Part shown: positions 34,507-43,634 of the stretch, one piece after another | Layout: every line of letters begins with the position of its first letter | Position numbering within the stretch: position 1 is the first letter of the stretch | Assembly: GCF_023703325.1 (NCBI RefSeq) | Contig: NZ_JAMQGM010000029.1 | Span: forward strand, 144,657 to 208,656 | From: Streptomyces meridianus | GTDB taxonomy: Bacteria > Actinomycetota > Actinomycetes > Streptomycetales > Streptomycetaceae | Direction: 5' to 3' | DNA length: 64,000 nucleotides | The notes under the pieces: generated by a model | Told to the model about the DNA's origin: nothing | What the model saw: only the letters and a program-made list of their open reading frames with translations | Databases searched by the model: none | Position numbers and translations under genes: made by a program

Positions 34507-35004
34507 ATGAGCATTTGGTGGTCACTCCATCTGCGCTGCGAGGCTGCGAGCGTCCCACTCGCCCGGCGGCTGCTGCTCGGCGCGATGGAGAGCGCCGGTG
34601 TCGACCCCGACGTCTCCTACGACCTCTCGGTCGCGCTGAGCGAGGCCTGCGCGAACGCCGTCGAGCACGGTGGCTCCGCGGACGTCCGGGCCGGCGGCAG
34701 CTGCGGCGCCTACCGCGTCACGGCCTATCTCGACGGCGAGAAGTGCCGGATCGAGGTCACGGACGCCGGGCCCGGGTTCCCCGCCGGTGCGCCGGATCCA
34801 CTCGCCCGCACCCTGCCGGCATGGCAGATGCCGCAGCCGCCCCGGCTCGCCGACGCGGAGACGGAGCACGGCCGCGGGCTCGGCATGATCGAGGCGCTCG
34901 CGGACCACGTGGACTTCCGCAACCGGCCCGGCCGTGGCGCGGTGGTGAGCTTCGACAAGATCCTCAAGTGGCGCGACGAGGCCGTGCTCACACCCGCCCC
35001 CTGA
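34507..35004 (+). CDS. RsbW-like ATP-binding protein (anti-sigma factor kinase type)
   Basis: A 165-residue single-domain HATPase of the RsbW/SpoIIAB group. The N-box is ALSEACANAVEHGG, the G1 box VTDAGPGFP and the G2 region HGRGLGMIEALAD. Such proteins bind or phosphorylate anti-anti-sigma factors; Streptomyces encodes dozens, most with unknown partners. ATG at 34507 follows GGGAGGCCGGGAG. A strong hairpin shared with the convergent pepP lies downstream. Confidence 0.9.
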   Translation: MSIWWSLHLRCEAASVPLARRLLLGAMESAGVDPDVSYDLSVALSEACANAVEHGGSADVRAGGSCGAYRVTAYLDGEKCRIEVTDAGPGFPAGAPDPLARTLPAWQMPQPPRLADAETEHGRGLGMIEALADHVDFRNRPGRGAVVSFDKILKWRDEAVLTPAP

Positions 35005-35056
35005 CCGCATCCCCGTACGGGCCGGATCCCGTACGGCGGGATCCCGGTGGAAGGAC

Positions 35057-35098
35057 CGGTGGCCCGGTACCGGCGAGCGAGCCGGTGCCGGGCCACCG
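35057..35098. terminator. Bidirectional terminator between convergent genes
   Basis: Bases 35057-35074 pair with 35081-35098 over 18 bp (one T-G wobble) around the loop GAGCGA. It lies between the stop codons of the RsbW-like gene and pepP and can serve both. Confidence 0.8.
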
Positions 35099-35112
35099 TG
35101 GTGCTGCGTCCG

Positions 35113-36570
35113 TCAGCCCTTCAGCCGGGCCATCCAGGACTCGACCTCGCCCGCGGCACGGGGCAGCGCGGCCGACAGGTTCCGGTTGCCGTCCTCGGTG
35201 ACGAGGATGTCGTCCTCGATCCGCACGCCGATGCCGCGGTACTCGGCGGGGACGGTGAGGTCGTCCGCCTGGAAGTACAGACCGGGCTCGACGGTCAGGA
35301 CCATGCCCGGCTCCAGGGCGCCGGCGACGTACGTCTCGGTGCGCGCCACGGCGCAGTCGTGCACGTCCATGCCGAGCATGTGGCCCGTGCCGTGCAGCGT
35401 CCAGCGGCGCTGCAGTCCCAGCTCCAGGACCCGCTCGACCGGCCCCTCCACCAGGCCCCACTCGACCAGCTTCGCCGCGAGGACACGCTGCGCGGCGTCG
35501 TGGAAGTCGCGGTACTTCGCGCCCGGCCGGACCGCCGCGATACCGGCCTCCTGGGCCTCGTACACCGCGTCGTAGACCGTGCGCTGCAACTCGGTGAAGC
35601 GGCCGTTGATCGGCAGCGTGCGGGTGACGTCCGCGGTGTAGAGGGTGTGCGTCTCCACCCCGGCGTCCAGGAGCAGCAGTTCGCCCGGGCGGACGGGGCC
35701 GTCGTTGCGCACCCAGTGCAGCGTGGTCGCGTGCGGGCCGGCGGCGCAGATGGAGCCGTAGCCGATGTCGTTGCCCTCGACGCGGGCACGCAGGAAGAAG
35801 GTGCCCTCGATGTAGCGCTCCGAGGTGGCTTCGGCCCGGTCCAGGACCCTCACGACGTCCTCGAAGCCGCGGACCGTGGAGTCGACGGCCTTCTGCAGCT
35901 CACCGATCTCGAACTCGTCCTTGACCAGACGGAGTTCGCTGAGGAAGGTGCGCAGCTCCTCGTCGCGCTCCTCGTCGAGCAGTCCGGCCAGGGCCGCCTC
36001 GAGCCCGGCGTCGTGGCCGCGGACCATGCGGACCGGGCCCGCCTGCGCGGCCAGCTCGCCGGCCACCTCGCGCACGTCGTGGCAGGGCAGGCCGAGCCGC
36101 TGCTCGGACTCGGCCAGGCTGTGCCGGCGTCCGACCCACAGTTCGCCCTGGCCGCTGAGCCAGAACTCGCCGTTCTCCCGGTCGGAGCGGGGCAGCAGGT
36201 GCAGCCGGGCCTCGTGACCCTCCGCGACCGGTTCGAGGACGAGGACGCCGTCCTCGGTCATGTCACCGGTCAGGTGCGCGTACTCGGTGGATGCACGGAA
36301 GCTGTACTCGGTGTCGTTCGAGCGGGTCTTGAGGTTGCCCGCGGGGATCACCAGGCGCTCGCCCGGGAAGCGGGCGGAGAGGGCCGCGCGCCGGCGGGCG
36401 GTCTCGGTGGCCTGCGGGATCGGCTCGAGGTCACGCAGCTCGGTGTCCGCCCATCCGCTGCGCATGTTCTGGGCGAGTTCGTCGGACACGGCCGGGTAGA
36501 GGCCGTTCTTCCGCTGCTTGATCGGTTCCTCGCGGCCTTCCGGGGTCTCCGGTGCGCGCTGCTCGGTCAC
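35113..36570 (-). CDS. pepP: Xaa-Pro aminopeptidase
   Basis: A 485-residue M24B metallopeptidase that removes N-terminal residues before proline. The dinuclear metal ligands are seen in LLLLDAGVETHTLYTADVTR (two Asp), HGTGHMLGMDVHD (His), LTVEPGLY (Glu) and GVRIEDDILV (Glu). The N-terminal half (30-230) is the creatinase-like domain. GTG at 36570 follows GAGGAGGAAACC; farther upstream codons have no such site. Confidence 0.95.
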   Translation of the reverse strand: MTEQRAPETPEGREEPIKQRKNGLYPAVSDELAQNMRSGWADTELRDLEPIPQATETARRRAALSARFPGERLVIPAGNLKTRSNDTEYSFRASTEYAHLTGDMTEDGVLVLEPVAEGHEARLHLLPRSDRENGEFWLSGQGELWVGRRHSLAESEQRLGLPCHDVREVAGELAAQAGPVRMVRGHDAGLEAALAGLLDEERDEELRTFLSELRLVKDEFEIGELQKAVDSTVRGFEDVVRVLDRAEATSERYIEGTFFLRARVEGNDIGYGSICAAGPHATTLHWVRNDGPVRPGELLLLDAGVETHTLYTADVTRTLPINGRFTELQRTVYDAVYEAQEAGIAAVRPGAKYRDFHDAAQRVLAAKLVEWGLVEGPVERVLELGLQRRWTLHGTGHMLGMDVHDCAVARTETYVAGALEPGMVLTVEPGLYFQADDLTVPAEYRGIGVRIEDDILVTEDGNRNLSAALPRAAGEVESWMARLKG

Positions 36571-36666
36571 GGTTTCCTCCTCGTACTGAACCTCCCTGGG
36601 CCGGCGGCATGGAGGTACCCCCATCGTAGGTGTGAACGAGCAGGTCACGGACGAGAGGCTGTCGAA

Positions 36667-38166
36667 TCACCCTTTCCCGGCGAACCGGGCGGCGAGCAGC
36701 ACCACGTCCTCCGGACTGTCCCCGTCCCCGGGCAGCTCCGGGAGCACGGTGCGCAGCACGTGGTCGGCGATCGTCTCGGCGTCGCCGCGCAGGGCCCTGG
36801 GGACGCCCGCCGCCGCGGCGTGCAGCCGGGCGAAGGCGCGGTCCATGGAGTCCCCCGTGCGGTGCAGCAGGCCGTCGCTGTACAGCAGCAGGGTCTCCCC
36901 GGGCGCCGCGGTGAGCTCCACGCTCGGGGCTTCCCAGCAGGCGAGCATGCCGAGCGGGGCGGACAGCGTCGTCTCGACGTACTCGGTGCGGTGTTCGCCG
37001 ATCAGCAGGGGCGGGCAGTGCCCGGCGCCCGCCAGGGTGATCCGGGTGCCGGCGGTTTCCGCTCGGGACTGGTGCGGCCCGTCGGCTCCGGGTGCGTTCG
37101 CCGCGGGCTCGCAGTAGGCGAAGAGCGCGGTCGCGGTCCGGGCGGGTTCGGTCAGCCGCAACAACAGCTCGAGGTCGGACAGGACGGCGACCGGGTCCTC
37201 CCCCTCCATCACGGCGTAGGCGCGCAGGGAGGCACGCAGCCGTCCCATCGCGGCCACCGCTCCGGGGCCCTCACCGCCGGCGCCGCCCACGGCGAGTCCG
37301 AGAGCTCCTTCGGGCAGTGGCAGGGCGTCGTACCAGTCGCCGCCGCCCCGCGGGCCGGTGCTGTGCCGCACGGCCAGTTGCACCCCGGGCAGCCGGGGGA
37401 GCCGGCTGGGCAGCAGTTCCTCGCGGAGCACCCGGGTGGTGGCGCGGGCCTGCGCGAGTTCCAGGTGCCGCGCGAGGTGCTCGGCGGCGTAGCGGGTGTA
37501 CTGGCCGACGAGCTGCCTGCGCTGCTCGACGGGCTCGGTCGGCTCGTCGTAGAGCCAGACGGCCGCGCCGAACCGGCCTGCGCCCTCGGTGGCCAGGGGG
37601 ACGGCGTAGCTGGCGGCGTAGCCGAGCCGGGCGGCGACCTCGCGATGGCGGGGGTCGAGGTCGGGTTCGTTCAGCAGGTCGGGGTGTGCGACCTCGGTGA
37701 CGGTCTGGCCGTCGTCGGTGGCCGGCAGGCCGTCCAGGATGCGTCCGTACGAGGCGGAGCCGCGGGGGATGGTTTCGATCGTGCCGAGGTCCGCACGGCC
37801 GAGACCGAGACCGACGGTCGTCTCCGGGCCGTGGCCTTCGCGGGGCCGGAGGACGACCAGCCCGCGCTGTGCGCCCACGAGCGTCGCCCCGGCGGCGAGG
37901 AGTTCGTGCAGGGCCGTGTCGAGGGTGTCGGTCCGGACCAGACGCTCGGTCAGTTCGTGGAGCGAGGTCAGGTCGGAGACCAGGCCCGCGAGGTGGTCGT
38001 GGACGGAGGCGGGACGGTCGAGCGGGGGGACGTCGGAAACGACCGGCGCCGGAGAGTCCGCGGCGGAACGCGAAGTGAGGGGCGACGTTTTCGGCGGAGA
38101 ATTATGGCCCGGGGCCGGGAGGGCAGAACTGATTCCAGCCACTTTCGGGACGTGGGGGGCGTTCAT
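36667..38166 (-). CDS. GAF-PP2C (SpoIIE-type) serine phosphatase
   Basis: A 499-residue signalling phosphatase. A GAF domain (about 70-230) starts after a Pro/Ser-rich leader; a PP2C/SpoIIE domain (about 255-497) follows, with GGGDWYDALPL and the metal-binding GDSPEDVVLLAARF at the end. One expected Asp position reads VGGAGGEGPGAVAAMGRL where many SpoIIE domains have GDVxGHG, so a metal ligand seems altered and activity may be reduced. Such proteins dephosphorylate anti-anti-sigma factors; two RsbW-like kinases lie nearby (34507 and 41899). Confidence 0.85.
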   Translation of the reverse strand: MNAPHVPKVAGISSALPAPGHNSPPKTSPLTSRSAADSPAPVVSDVPPLDRPASVHDHLAGLVSDLTSLHELTERLVRTDTLDTALHELLAAGATLVGAQRGLVVLRPREGHGPETTVGLGLGRADLGTIETIPRGSASYGRILDGLPATDDGQTVTEVAHPDLLNEPDLDPRHREVAARLGYAASYAVPLATEGAGRFGAAVWLYDEPTEPVEQRRQLVGQYTRYAAEHLARHLELAQARATTRVLREELLPSRLPRLPGVQLAVRHSTGPRGGGDWYDALPLPEGALGLAVGGAGGEGPGAVAAMGRLRASLRAYAVMEGEDPVAVLSDLELLLRLTEPARTATALFAYCEPAANAPGADGPHQSRAETAGTRITLAGAGHCPPLLIGEHRTEYVETTLSAPLGMLACWEAPSVELTAAPGETLLLYSDGLLHRTGDSMDRAFARLHAAAAGVPRALRGDAETIADHVLRTVLPELPGDGDSPEDVVLLAARFAGKG

Positions 38167-38935
38167 GGTCGGCAGCTTTCGTGTCCGGCTTCCGGCAAGG
38201 GGCCCCCCGGTCGCGCAGCCACCGTCCTGTGGTCGACAGTTGTCCGGTCATGCGGCTTTTCATTGTTGACGATTGCCTGGTCGGACCACCGGTGCAATTC
38301 TCGCAAGAGCATCACAAACCCCCATGCCATGCTGCGCCGCTACCAATGACTCCAGATGTACACGTAGGTGTGTGACGTGTCCAGCATGGCGCAGCCCGTG
38401 GCTTCCGGGTGTCCTGGGCCGCCTCGAACTGGCTGGAAATGGCCCCTCGCATCCCGGGCCTGCGATCGACTGAGGCCGTTCGGCAGAGCGTCAACACCGT
38501 CGTCACGGGTACGTACTCGGTGAGGACCGGGGGCAGTTGAACAGCCCCGGAACCCGGAACCGGGATCGAACGTCCTATCCGTCGACGGCCGCGTCCCCCA
38601 TCGCGATCCGCGGGTGGCGCACCCCTCCCGGCCGCAGCCGGGAAGCACACAGTTCGAGCGCCGGGCGGGCCACGTCCCGCGCCGCGGTCCGGTCCGGGCC
38701 GTGACGCGGAGGTCGCCCGGAAGCAGCAGGCGAAGTTCCGTTCACGTGGTGTGAACGGCCCCGTTCGGGTAACGCGCCACGTACTGCCGTCCAGTTCGAT
38801 CGGCACCAGCACCTCGCAATACCGGCAGATGCCGGCGCGCGTGCACTCGGCGCACCGGCGGCTCCGGCATCGGTACAGCGCGCGACAGATGCGATGCGAA
38901 CAGACCTCGGCGTTCACGGAAAGGAACGAGCGCTC
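38167..38935. other. 769-base intergenic region
   Basis: Divergent region between the phosphatase (minus) and the Prim-Pol-like gene (plus). It is less GC-rich around 38250-38380 and must hold both promoters. A minus-strand cysteine-rich frame near 38750-38915 is open but has no ribosome-binding site (see rejected items). No gene can be supported. Confidence 0.5.
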
Positions 38936-39625
38936 ATGCGCGAGATCCCCGGAAGGCGACGCAGGCCCCTTCAGCACCTGCTCAGGCGGAGGCGGGGCAG
39001 TGCGCCGGCGACCCAGCTCGACACGGCGCTCACCTGTGCCCGGTGGCAGTGGCCCGTCGTGCCCGGCGCGGGGCTCCGGACTTCCGCCGGTGCCGGGCAG
39101 GGCTGTGCATGTCCCGACCCCGGCTGCCCCGTTCCCGGCGCGCACCCCCTCGACCCGGTCCTCCTCGCGGCGACCACGGACGTGCGCATGGTGCGGTGGT
39201 GGTGGCAGAACCGGCCCGCCGCACCCGTGGTGCTGGCCACCGGTGGCCGCGCGCCCTGCGCGCTGAGCCTGCCGGCGGCGGCGGGGGCCCGCGCGCTGGC
39301 CGTGCTCGAACGGGAGGGCGTGCGCCCGGGCCCGGTCGTCGCGTCCGCCACCCGGTGGTCGTTCCTGGTCGCCCCGTACTCCCTCGAACTGCTGGGCGAG
39401 GTGCTGAACGAGCAGGAGTGGGTGCCCAGTTCGCTCCGCTTCCACGGCGAAGGCGGGTACCTCGTCCTGCCCCCGTCGCCGACCGGGGCCGGCCGGGTGC
39501 GCTGGGAGCGGGGGCCGGCGGCCGGTTCCGCGGCGCCGTGGCTGCCCCGGGTCGACACCCTCGTCGACGCGCTCGTCGAGGCGAGCGCCAGTACACCGGA
39601 CGCCGGCAGCCGGCTCGCTCACTGA
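38936..39625 (+). CDS. Bifunctional DNA primase/polymerase-like (Prim-Pol) protein
   Basis: A 229-residue protein resembling the N-terminal Prim-Pol domain annotated in many Streptomyces. Recognisable parts are WQWPVVPGAG, CACPDPGCPVPGAHP, RMVRWWWQNRPAAP and SLRFHGEGGYLVLPPS. No helicase or primase C-terminal domain is present, and a true polymerase activity is doubtful. Cysteines in the CACPDPGC block could bind zinc. ATG at 38936 follows GAAAGGAA; a longer in-frame start at 38894 lacks a site. Confidence 0.75.
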   Translation: MREIPGRRRRPLQHLLRRRRGSAPATQLDTALTCARWQWPVVPGAGLRTSAGAGQGCACPDPGCPVPGAHPLDPVLLAATTDVRMVRWWWQNRPAAPVVLATGGRAPCALSLPAAAGARALAVLEREGVRPGPVVASATRWSFLVAPYSLELLGEVLNEQEWVPSSLRFHGEGGYLVLPPSPTGAGRVRWERGPAAGSAAPWLPRVDTLVDALVEASASTPDAGSRLAH

Positions 39626-39795
39626 CCCCGGGGAGTGCCGCCCGAGGGACGGCCTTCACGTCCGTGTTCACTCGTCCGGGTAGCAGCGGGCCGGTGATGT
39701 ACGGGAAACGGGTGTGCGCGCCGGATCCGTCACGCGCGGCCCGATATGTTCACCCAACCGTCGAGCACGTCCAGTGAATTGCAGGTGGGTGTCCC

Positions 39796-40380
39796 ATGGA
39801 GCGGCTGTCGAATCCCCGTGCGCCGAAACTGCGCGCCGTCGCACTGGGGAGCGCGGTCGCCCTCGCGGTCGTTCTCCCGATCGCCGTGGCGACCGCGAAC
39901 CCGGCCGGCCCGGAGCCGTCGCCCCTTGCCGGGACGCAGCCGGCCGCTCCGGCCGCGGGACCGGCCGTGGCCGGCGACGCGACCGGGTTGCTCTCGGAGC
40001 TGAATCTCCCGGAGGCAGGCGACGACGCCCGGACCACCTCCGTCTGCGGTCCCGAACTCGCCTCCCCCGAAGGGGTGGAGGCGCAGACCTGCGTCCTCAG
40101 CGGCGGTGGTGGGACGTGGGGGCGCACCTACTACCGCAACGCCACCGGTCGTGACATGGACGCCGTCGTCGTGCTCATGGGCCCGGACGGGCGGAACGTG
40201 CAGGTGGTCTGCTCGCTGGACGCCGGTGACGAGCCGGGGGTGTGCGACACGCCCCGCGAGCCGACCGTGCGGGGCGGCGCGGCCGAACCGTACGGGGCGG
40301 TGGCGGAGTTCGCGTCGGCGGACGGGCAGCGCTCGCTGCTGCGGACGGGCAGCGGTGCAGGCGGGGGACCGGGCGTCTGA
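39796..40380 (+). CDS. Secreted hypothetical protein
   Basis: A 194-residue protein with an N-terminal signal peptide or anchor (about residues 12-34, AVALGSAVALAVVLPIAVA), an Ala/Pro-rich spacer (35-60) and a small domain with four cysteines (TSVCGPEL, QTCVLS, VVCSLDAG, GVCDTP) that could form two disulfides. The function is unknown. The gene is followed by an 18-base palindrome (40432-40449) and a terminator. Confidence 0.75.
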   Translation: MERLSNPRAPKLRAVALGSAVALAVVLPIAVATANPAGPEPSPLAGTQPAAPAAGPAVAGDATGLLSELNLPEAGDDARTTSVCGPELASPEGVEAQTCVLSGGGGTWGRTYYRNATGRDMDAVVVLMGPDGRNVQVVCSLDAGDEPGVCDTPREPTVRGGAAEPYGAVAEFASADGQRSLLRTGSGAGGGPGV

Positions 40381-40431
40381 GCCGGGCGGGGCGGCGGTTT
40401 CCGCAGCGCCGGGCCACGAGTTCGCGAGGGC

Positions 40432-40449
40432 GTCCGGACCGGTCCGGAC
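40432..40449. repeat. Perfect 18-base palindrome
   Basis: GTCCGGACCGGTCCGGAC is its own reverse complement. It lies 52 bases after the secreted-protein gene and resembles the core of the palindrome at 18420-18449 (both contain GGACCGGTCC). It may be a hairpin or a protein site. Confidence 0.5.
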
Positions 40450-40458
40450 ATGGAAGAA

Positions 40459-40496
40459 CCCGGTCGCTGGCGACGGGGGATGCACCAGCGACCGGG
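40459..40496. terminator. Hairpin between convergent genes
   Basis: CCCGGTCGCTGG (40459-40470) pairs exactly with CCAGCGACCGGG (40485-40496), with a 14-base loop. Confidence 0.65.
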
Positions 40497-40621
40497 CTTC
40501 AAGAACGGTAACAAGAGATCTGCTGTTCGCAAATTCGATCGAGGAGATCCGGGCGGTTATTTACCCTGGAGTAAGGACCTTGTGATGGAGATCACTTGCC
40601 GCTCCTCCGACTTCGTCACCC

Positions 40622-41590
40622 TCAGCTGAGCGTGACCTGACGGTTGGTGAGACCGCTGCGGGCGCGCCGCTCGGCGGGCGTCAGGGGCGTCTTTGCGGCC
40701 AGGCTCTCCGCGAGCCGCTCCGCGAACTCCGCGGCCGGTTTCTCGACGTCCCCCGCGCGCATCGCGGTGGGCAGGTCCCACACCGGAACCATCAGACCGT
40801 GCGCACGGAACGAGCCGACCAGCCGCGTGCCGTCGCCGAGTGACGAGGCACCCGCGGCGTGCAGCCGGGCGAGGGCGTCGAGGAGTTCCTCCTCGGGGTG
40901 CGGCATGACCCAGCGCAGGTGGTTCTTCTCCGGGGTCTCGCACCAGTACGCGGACTCGACGGAGCCGAGCCGCACGGTCGGGATCGCCGCCTCGTTCGCA
41001 CGCTCCAGGGAGGCGGCGACCTCGGGGGTGTTGTTCTCCGGGCTCTCCAGCCAGAACTCGAATCCCTCGTGGACCACCGGGGTAAACGGCGCCGACGTGT
41101 CGATCAGGTCCTGCAGACGGGGACTGCCGGCGGCGGGGCGCTCGGCTGTCACGGGGCTGCCCGGGGCCGCCTCGAGGGCGCGTCGCAGGATGTCCGCGAG
41201 ATCGCGGCTCAGGTCACCGGAGGCGGTGTCGTTCTGAAGGCCGATCACGACGGCGCCGTTGTCCCGGCGCAGCCCGGGCCAGGCCATCGGCAGCACGGTG
41301 GCGAGCGTGACGGAGGGGACGCCCTCGGGCAGCCCGTCCTTCAGCGTCAGCTCGACCGTGGCTGCGGGCACCAGTTCACGCAGCGCGACCCAGTCGCACT
41401 CACCGGGCAGGCCCTCGAACGGGCGCTGCACGAGCTCCGTGACGGCGTGGGCGGCAGCGCGTCCGTGGCAGGCCTTGTAGCGGCGGCCGGAGCCGCACGG
41501 GCAGGGCTCGCGTGCGCCGACGACCGGATAGTTCCCGTCAGTTCCTGTGGACGGCTTGGCGGCCTTCGTCTGGGTGCGCTTCTTGGCCAT
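40622..41590 (-). CDS. SEC-C motif protein (DUF5926-type)
   Basis: A 322-residue protein that starts with a basic leader (MAKKRTQTKAAK) and a SEC-C zinc-binding motif EPCPCGSGRRYKACHG (residues about 28-43). The remainder is an uncharacterised actinobacterial domain ending in ERRARSGLTNRQVTLS. SEC-C motifs bind zinc and often link proteins to ribosome- or translocon-related tasks; the role here is unknown. Confidence 0.85.
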   Translation of the reverse strand: MAKKRTQTKAAKPSTGTDGNYPVVGAREPCPCGSGRRYKACHGRAAAHAVTELVQRPFEGLPGECDWVALRELVPAATVELTLKDGLPEGVPSVTLATVLPMAWPGLRRDNGAVVIGLQNDTASGDLSRDLADILRRALEAAPGSPVTAERPAAGSPRLQDLIDTSAPFTPVVHEGFEFWLESPENNTPEVAASLERANEAAIPTVRLGSVESAYWCETPEKNHLRWVMPHPEEELLDALARLHAAGASSLGDGTRLVGSFRAHGLMVPVWDLPTAMRAGDVEKPAAEFAERLAESLAAKTPLTPAERRARSGLTNRQVTLS

Positions 41591-41898
41591 GGCGTCGGTT
41601 TCTCCCGGTTGCGGCGGTGCGTCTCGGCCGCCGAGCCCGGGGCTTGTCCGAAAGTCCCCGTCCGGCCGGCGGCGCCTGGCACGCACGTCCGCTGCGTTGC
41701 CGATTCGTCCGAGTGGCCCACTACAGGCCGATCCTCCGCCTTGCGGCTGCACGCACCAGACGCCGCGGGCCCCGCCCAGGGGCGGACGACGCTACTTTCA
41801 CAACGAACCCTAGCCGTTCGCCCGGGCACCCGTGCTGTTCCGGACCGGCCGGGACCGCCGCGTCGCACCGCCGTCGCGGGGTGCTCCGCGGGTCGGGG
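41591..41898. other. Intergenic region without a gene
   Basis: About 308 bases between two minus-strand genes. It presumably holds the promoter of the SEC-C protein gene. Nothing else is recognised. Confidence 0.5.
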
Positions 41899-42420
41899 TC
41901 AGAGGAACTCGGAGAACTCGTCGAGTGGTTCCGCGAACTCGTAGGTTCCCAGTCGCGTACGGGACTCCGGGAAGGCGCTCGGCCGGTTCCCCGCGACGAG
42001 CACCACCCAGACCGTGACCTCGCCGAAACCGTCACGCACGCCCCAGTCCTCGGCGATGGCGTTGATGATGTTGAGGCCGCGGCCGCCGCGGGCCGTCACC
42101 GACGGGGTGGCCGGACGCGGCCGGGTGGGCCCGCCACCGTCCGTCACCTCCACGGTCAGCCGGCCGTACTCGTCCATGCGCCACGCGGCGCGGACCGCGT
42201 CGTCGGACCCGCCGTCCCTGCTCAACGGGCGGCCGTGCCGGTACGCGTTGCTGAGCAGTTCGGACAGGACCAGAACTGCGTCGTCCACGACCGCGTCCGG
42301 GACCCCCGTCGTGCGGAGTCCGTCGCGCATCCGGCGCCTCGCATCGCCGACCCCCGCCGGACCGTGAGGTACGGCCATCACCGACGACGTCGGCACTTCC
42401 CGTGCCACCACGAACGCCAC
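41899..42420 (-). CDS. RsbW-like ATP-binding regulatory protein
   Basis: A 173-residue HATPase-domain protein. The N-box VLVLSELLSNAYRHGRPL, the G1 box TVEVTDGGGPTRP and the G2 region GGRGLNIINAIAEDWG are clear. It is probably an anti-sigma or switch kinase with no partner gene adjacent. GTG at 42420 follows GAGGAGG. The last 20 residues are acidic (YEFAEPLDEFSEFL). Confidence 0.88.
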   Translation of the reverse strand: MAFVVAREVPTSSVMAVPHGPAGVGDARRRMRDGLRTTGVPDAVVDDAVLVLSELLSNAYRHGRPLSRDGGSDDAVRAAWRMDEYGRLTVEVTDGGGPTRPRPATPSVTARGGRGLNIINAIAEDWGVRDGFGEVTVWVVLVAGNRPSAFPESRTRLGTYEFAEPLDEFSEFL

Positions 42421-42573
42421 CCCCGAGACCTCCTCAGCTCACGCCAGGGGATGGATGCCCATGGCAGGGACACCGGAAACCGGACACCCCGATCCCGCGG
42501 GTACGCACCGTGATCGGCCGGAGCCCGGCCGCGGGGCACGCGCCGCCGTGGCCGGGGCCGGAGGCCTGTGCGG

Positions 42574-43428
42574 TCACCGTCCGAGATGGGCGATCACGTG
42601 CCTGGGCCGGTTGGTGATGACGGCCTCGACCCCCAGCCGGACACAGACGTCGACGTCCGAGGCGGAGTCGACGGTCCAGACGTGCACGGCGTGCCCGGCC
42701 GCGTGCGCCCGGGCGACGTACTCCGGGTTGTTCCGGACGAGACGGATGCTCGGTCCGGCGATGTGCGCACCCGCGGGCAGCCGGCCGTCCCGCAGCCGCG
42801 GGGAGAGGAACTGCATCAGGTACACGGTCGGGACCTGCGGCATCATCAGATGCACCCGGTCGAGCGAGCGGGCGGAGAAGCTCATCACCCGCACCTGCGG
42901 GGGAGCATCCGGGGGCGGGACGAGCAGTCCGAAGCGGCCCAGGAGCGACTGGATGCGACGTTCGACCTGGCCCCCCGCCCAGCGGGAAGGGCGCTTGGTC
43001 TCGATGGCGACCTCGACACGGCGGCCGGCGTCGACGACGAATTCGAGCAGCCGCTCCAGGGTGAGCACCGACGTGAGTTCCGGATCACGCTCCGGGTCCG
43101 CCGTCCCGTACCACTCCGGGGACTCCGCCCGGTGCTTCCACTTCCGCCACGAACCGAAGTCGAGGGCGGCCAGATCGGCCAGCTCGAGCGCGGAGACGGC
43201 GCCCCGTCCGTTCGACGTGCGGTTCACCCGCCGGTCGTGGACGCACACGAGGTGACCGTCCGCGGTCATCCGGACATCGCATTCGACGGCGTCGGCGCCG
43301 TCCTCGACAGCTCTGCGATAAGCGGACAAGGTGTGCTCCGGCGCGTCCCGGGAAGACCCGCGGTGAGCCACGACGGAGACGGGGACGGGCCCCGGCCGGA
43401 CGTCGCGGGCCGAGCGTGCAGAGGTCAC
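42574..43428 (-). CDS. Glycerophosphodiester phosphodiesterase, cytoplasmic
   Basis: A 284-residue GDPD-family TIM barrel that would hydrolyse glycerophosphodiesters to glycerol-3-phosphate and an alcohol. Catalytic and metal residues are in VAHRGSSRDAPEHT, AVECDVRMT and LVCVHDRRVNR. No signal peptide is seen, unlike the second GDPD at 48750. GTG at 43428 was chosen as the codon closest before the domain. It is divergent from the HtrA-like protease gene. Confidence 0.9.
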   Translation of the reverse strand: MTSARSARDVRPGPVPVSVVAHRGSSRDAPEHTLSAYRRAVEDGADAVECDVRMTADGHLVCVHDRRVNRTSNGRGAVSALELADLAALDFGSWRKWKHRAESPEWYGTADPERDPELTSVLTLERLLEFVVDAGRRVEVAIETKRPSRWAGGQVERRIQSLLGRFGLLVPPPDAPPQVRVMSFSARSLDRVHLMMPQVPTVYLMQFLSPRLRDGRLPAGAHIAGPSIRLVRNNPEYVARAHAAGHAVHVWTVDSASDVDVCVRLGVEAVITNRPRHVIAHLGR

Positions 43429-43634
43429 CGCGTTATGGTGCCACCGTCCCGTGCGGTGTCGCTCGGGCGGACGCGGACCGCGATCCTGCGGATGCGTCCG
43501 TTTTGCCCGAGGTAAAGGATGGCGGTCCGTGCCGGTTCCGCTGCTTACGGTCCTCTGACGCGGCATGGGAAAAGCTTGCGACAGACACTTGTGAACGTTG
43601 CCGAGACTCAACACGTGCATCTGAGGAGAGAGCT

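Noticed and set aside
35047..38349. 1100-codon plus-strand frame opposite pepP and the PP2C gene
   Set aside because: Composition-driven shadow; the minus-strand genes carry all catalytic motifs.
38700..38917. Minus-strand cysteine-rich frame (CRALYRCRSRRCAECTRAGICR region)
   Set aside because: The cysteine spacing is suggestive of a zinc ribbon, but the GTG start has no ribosome site, the frame has no defined end nearby and no known relative comes to mind.
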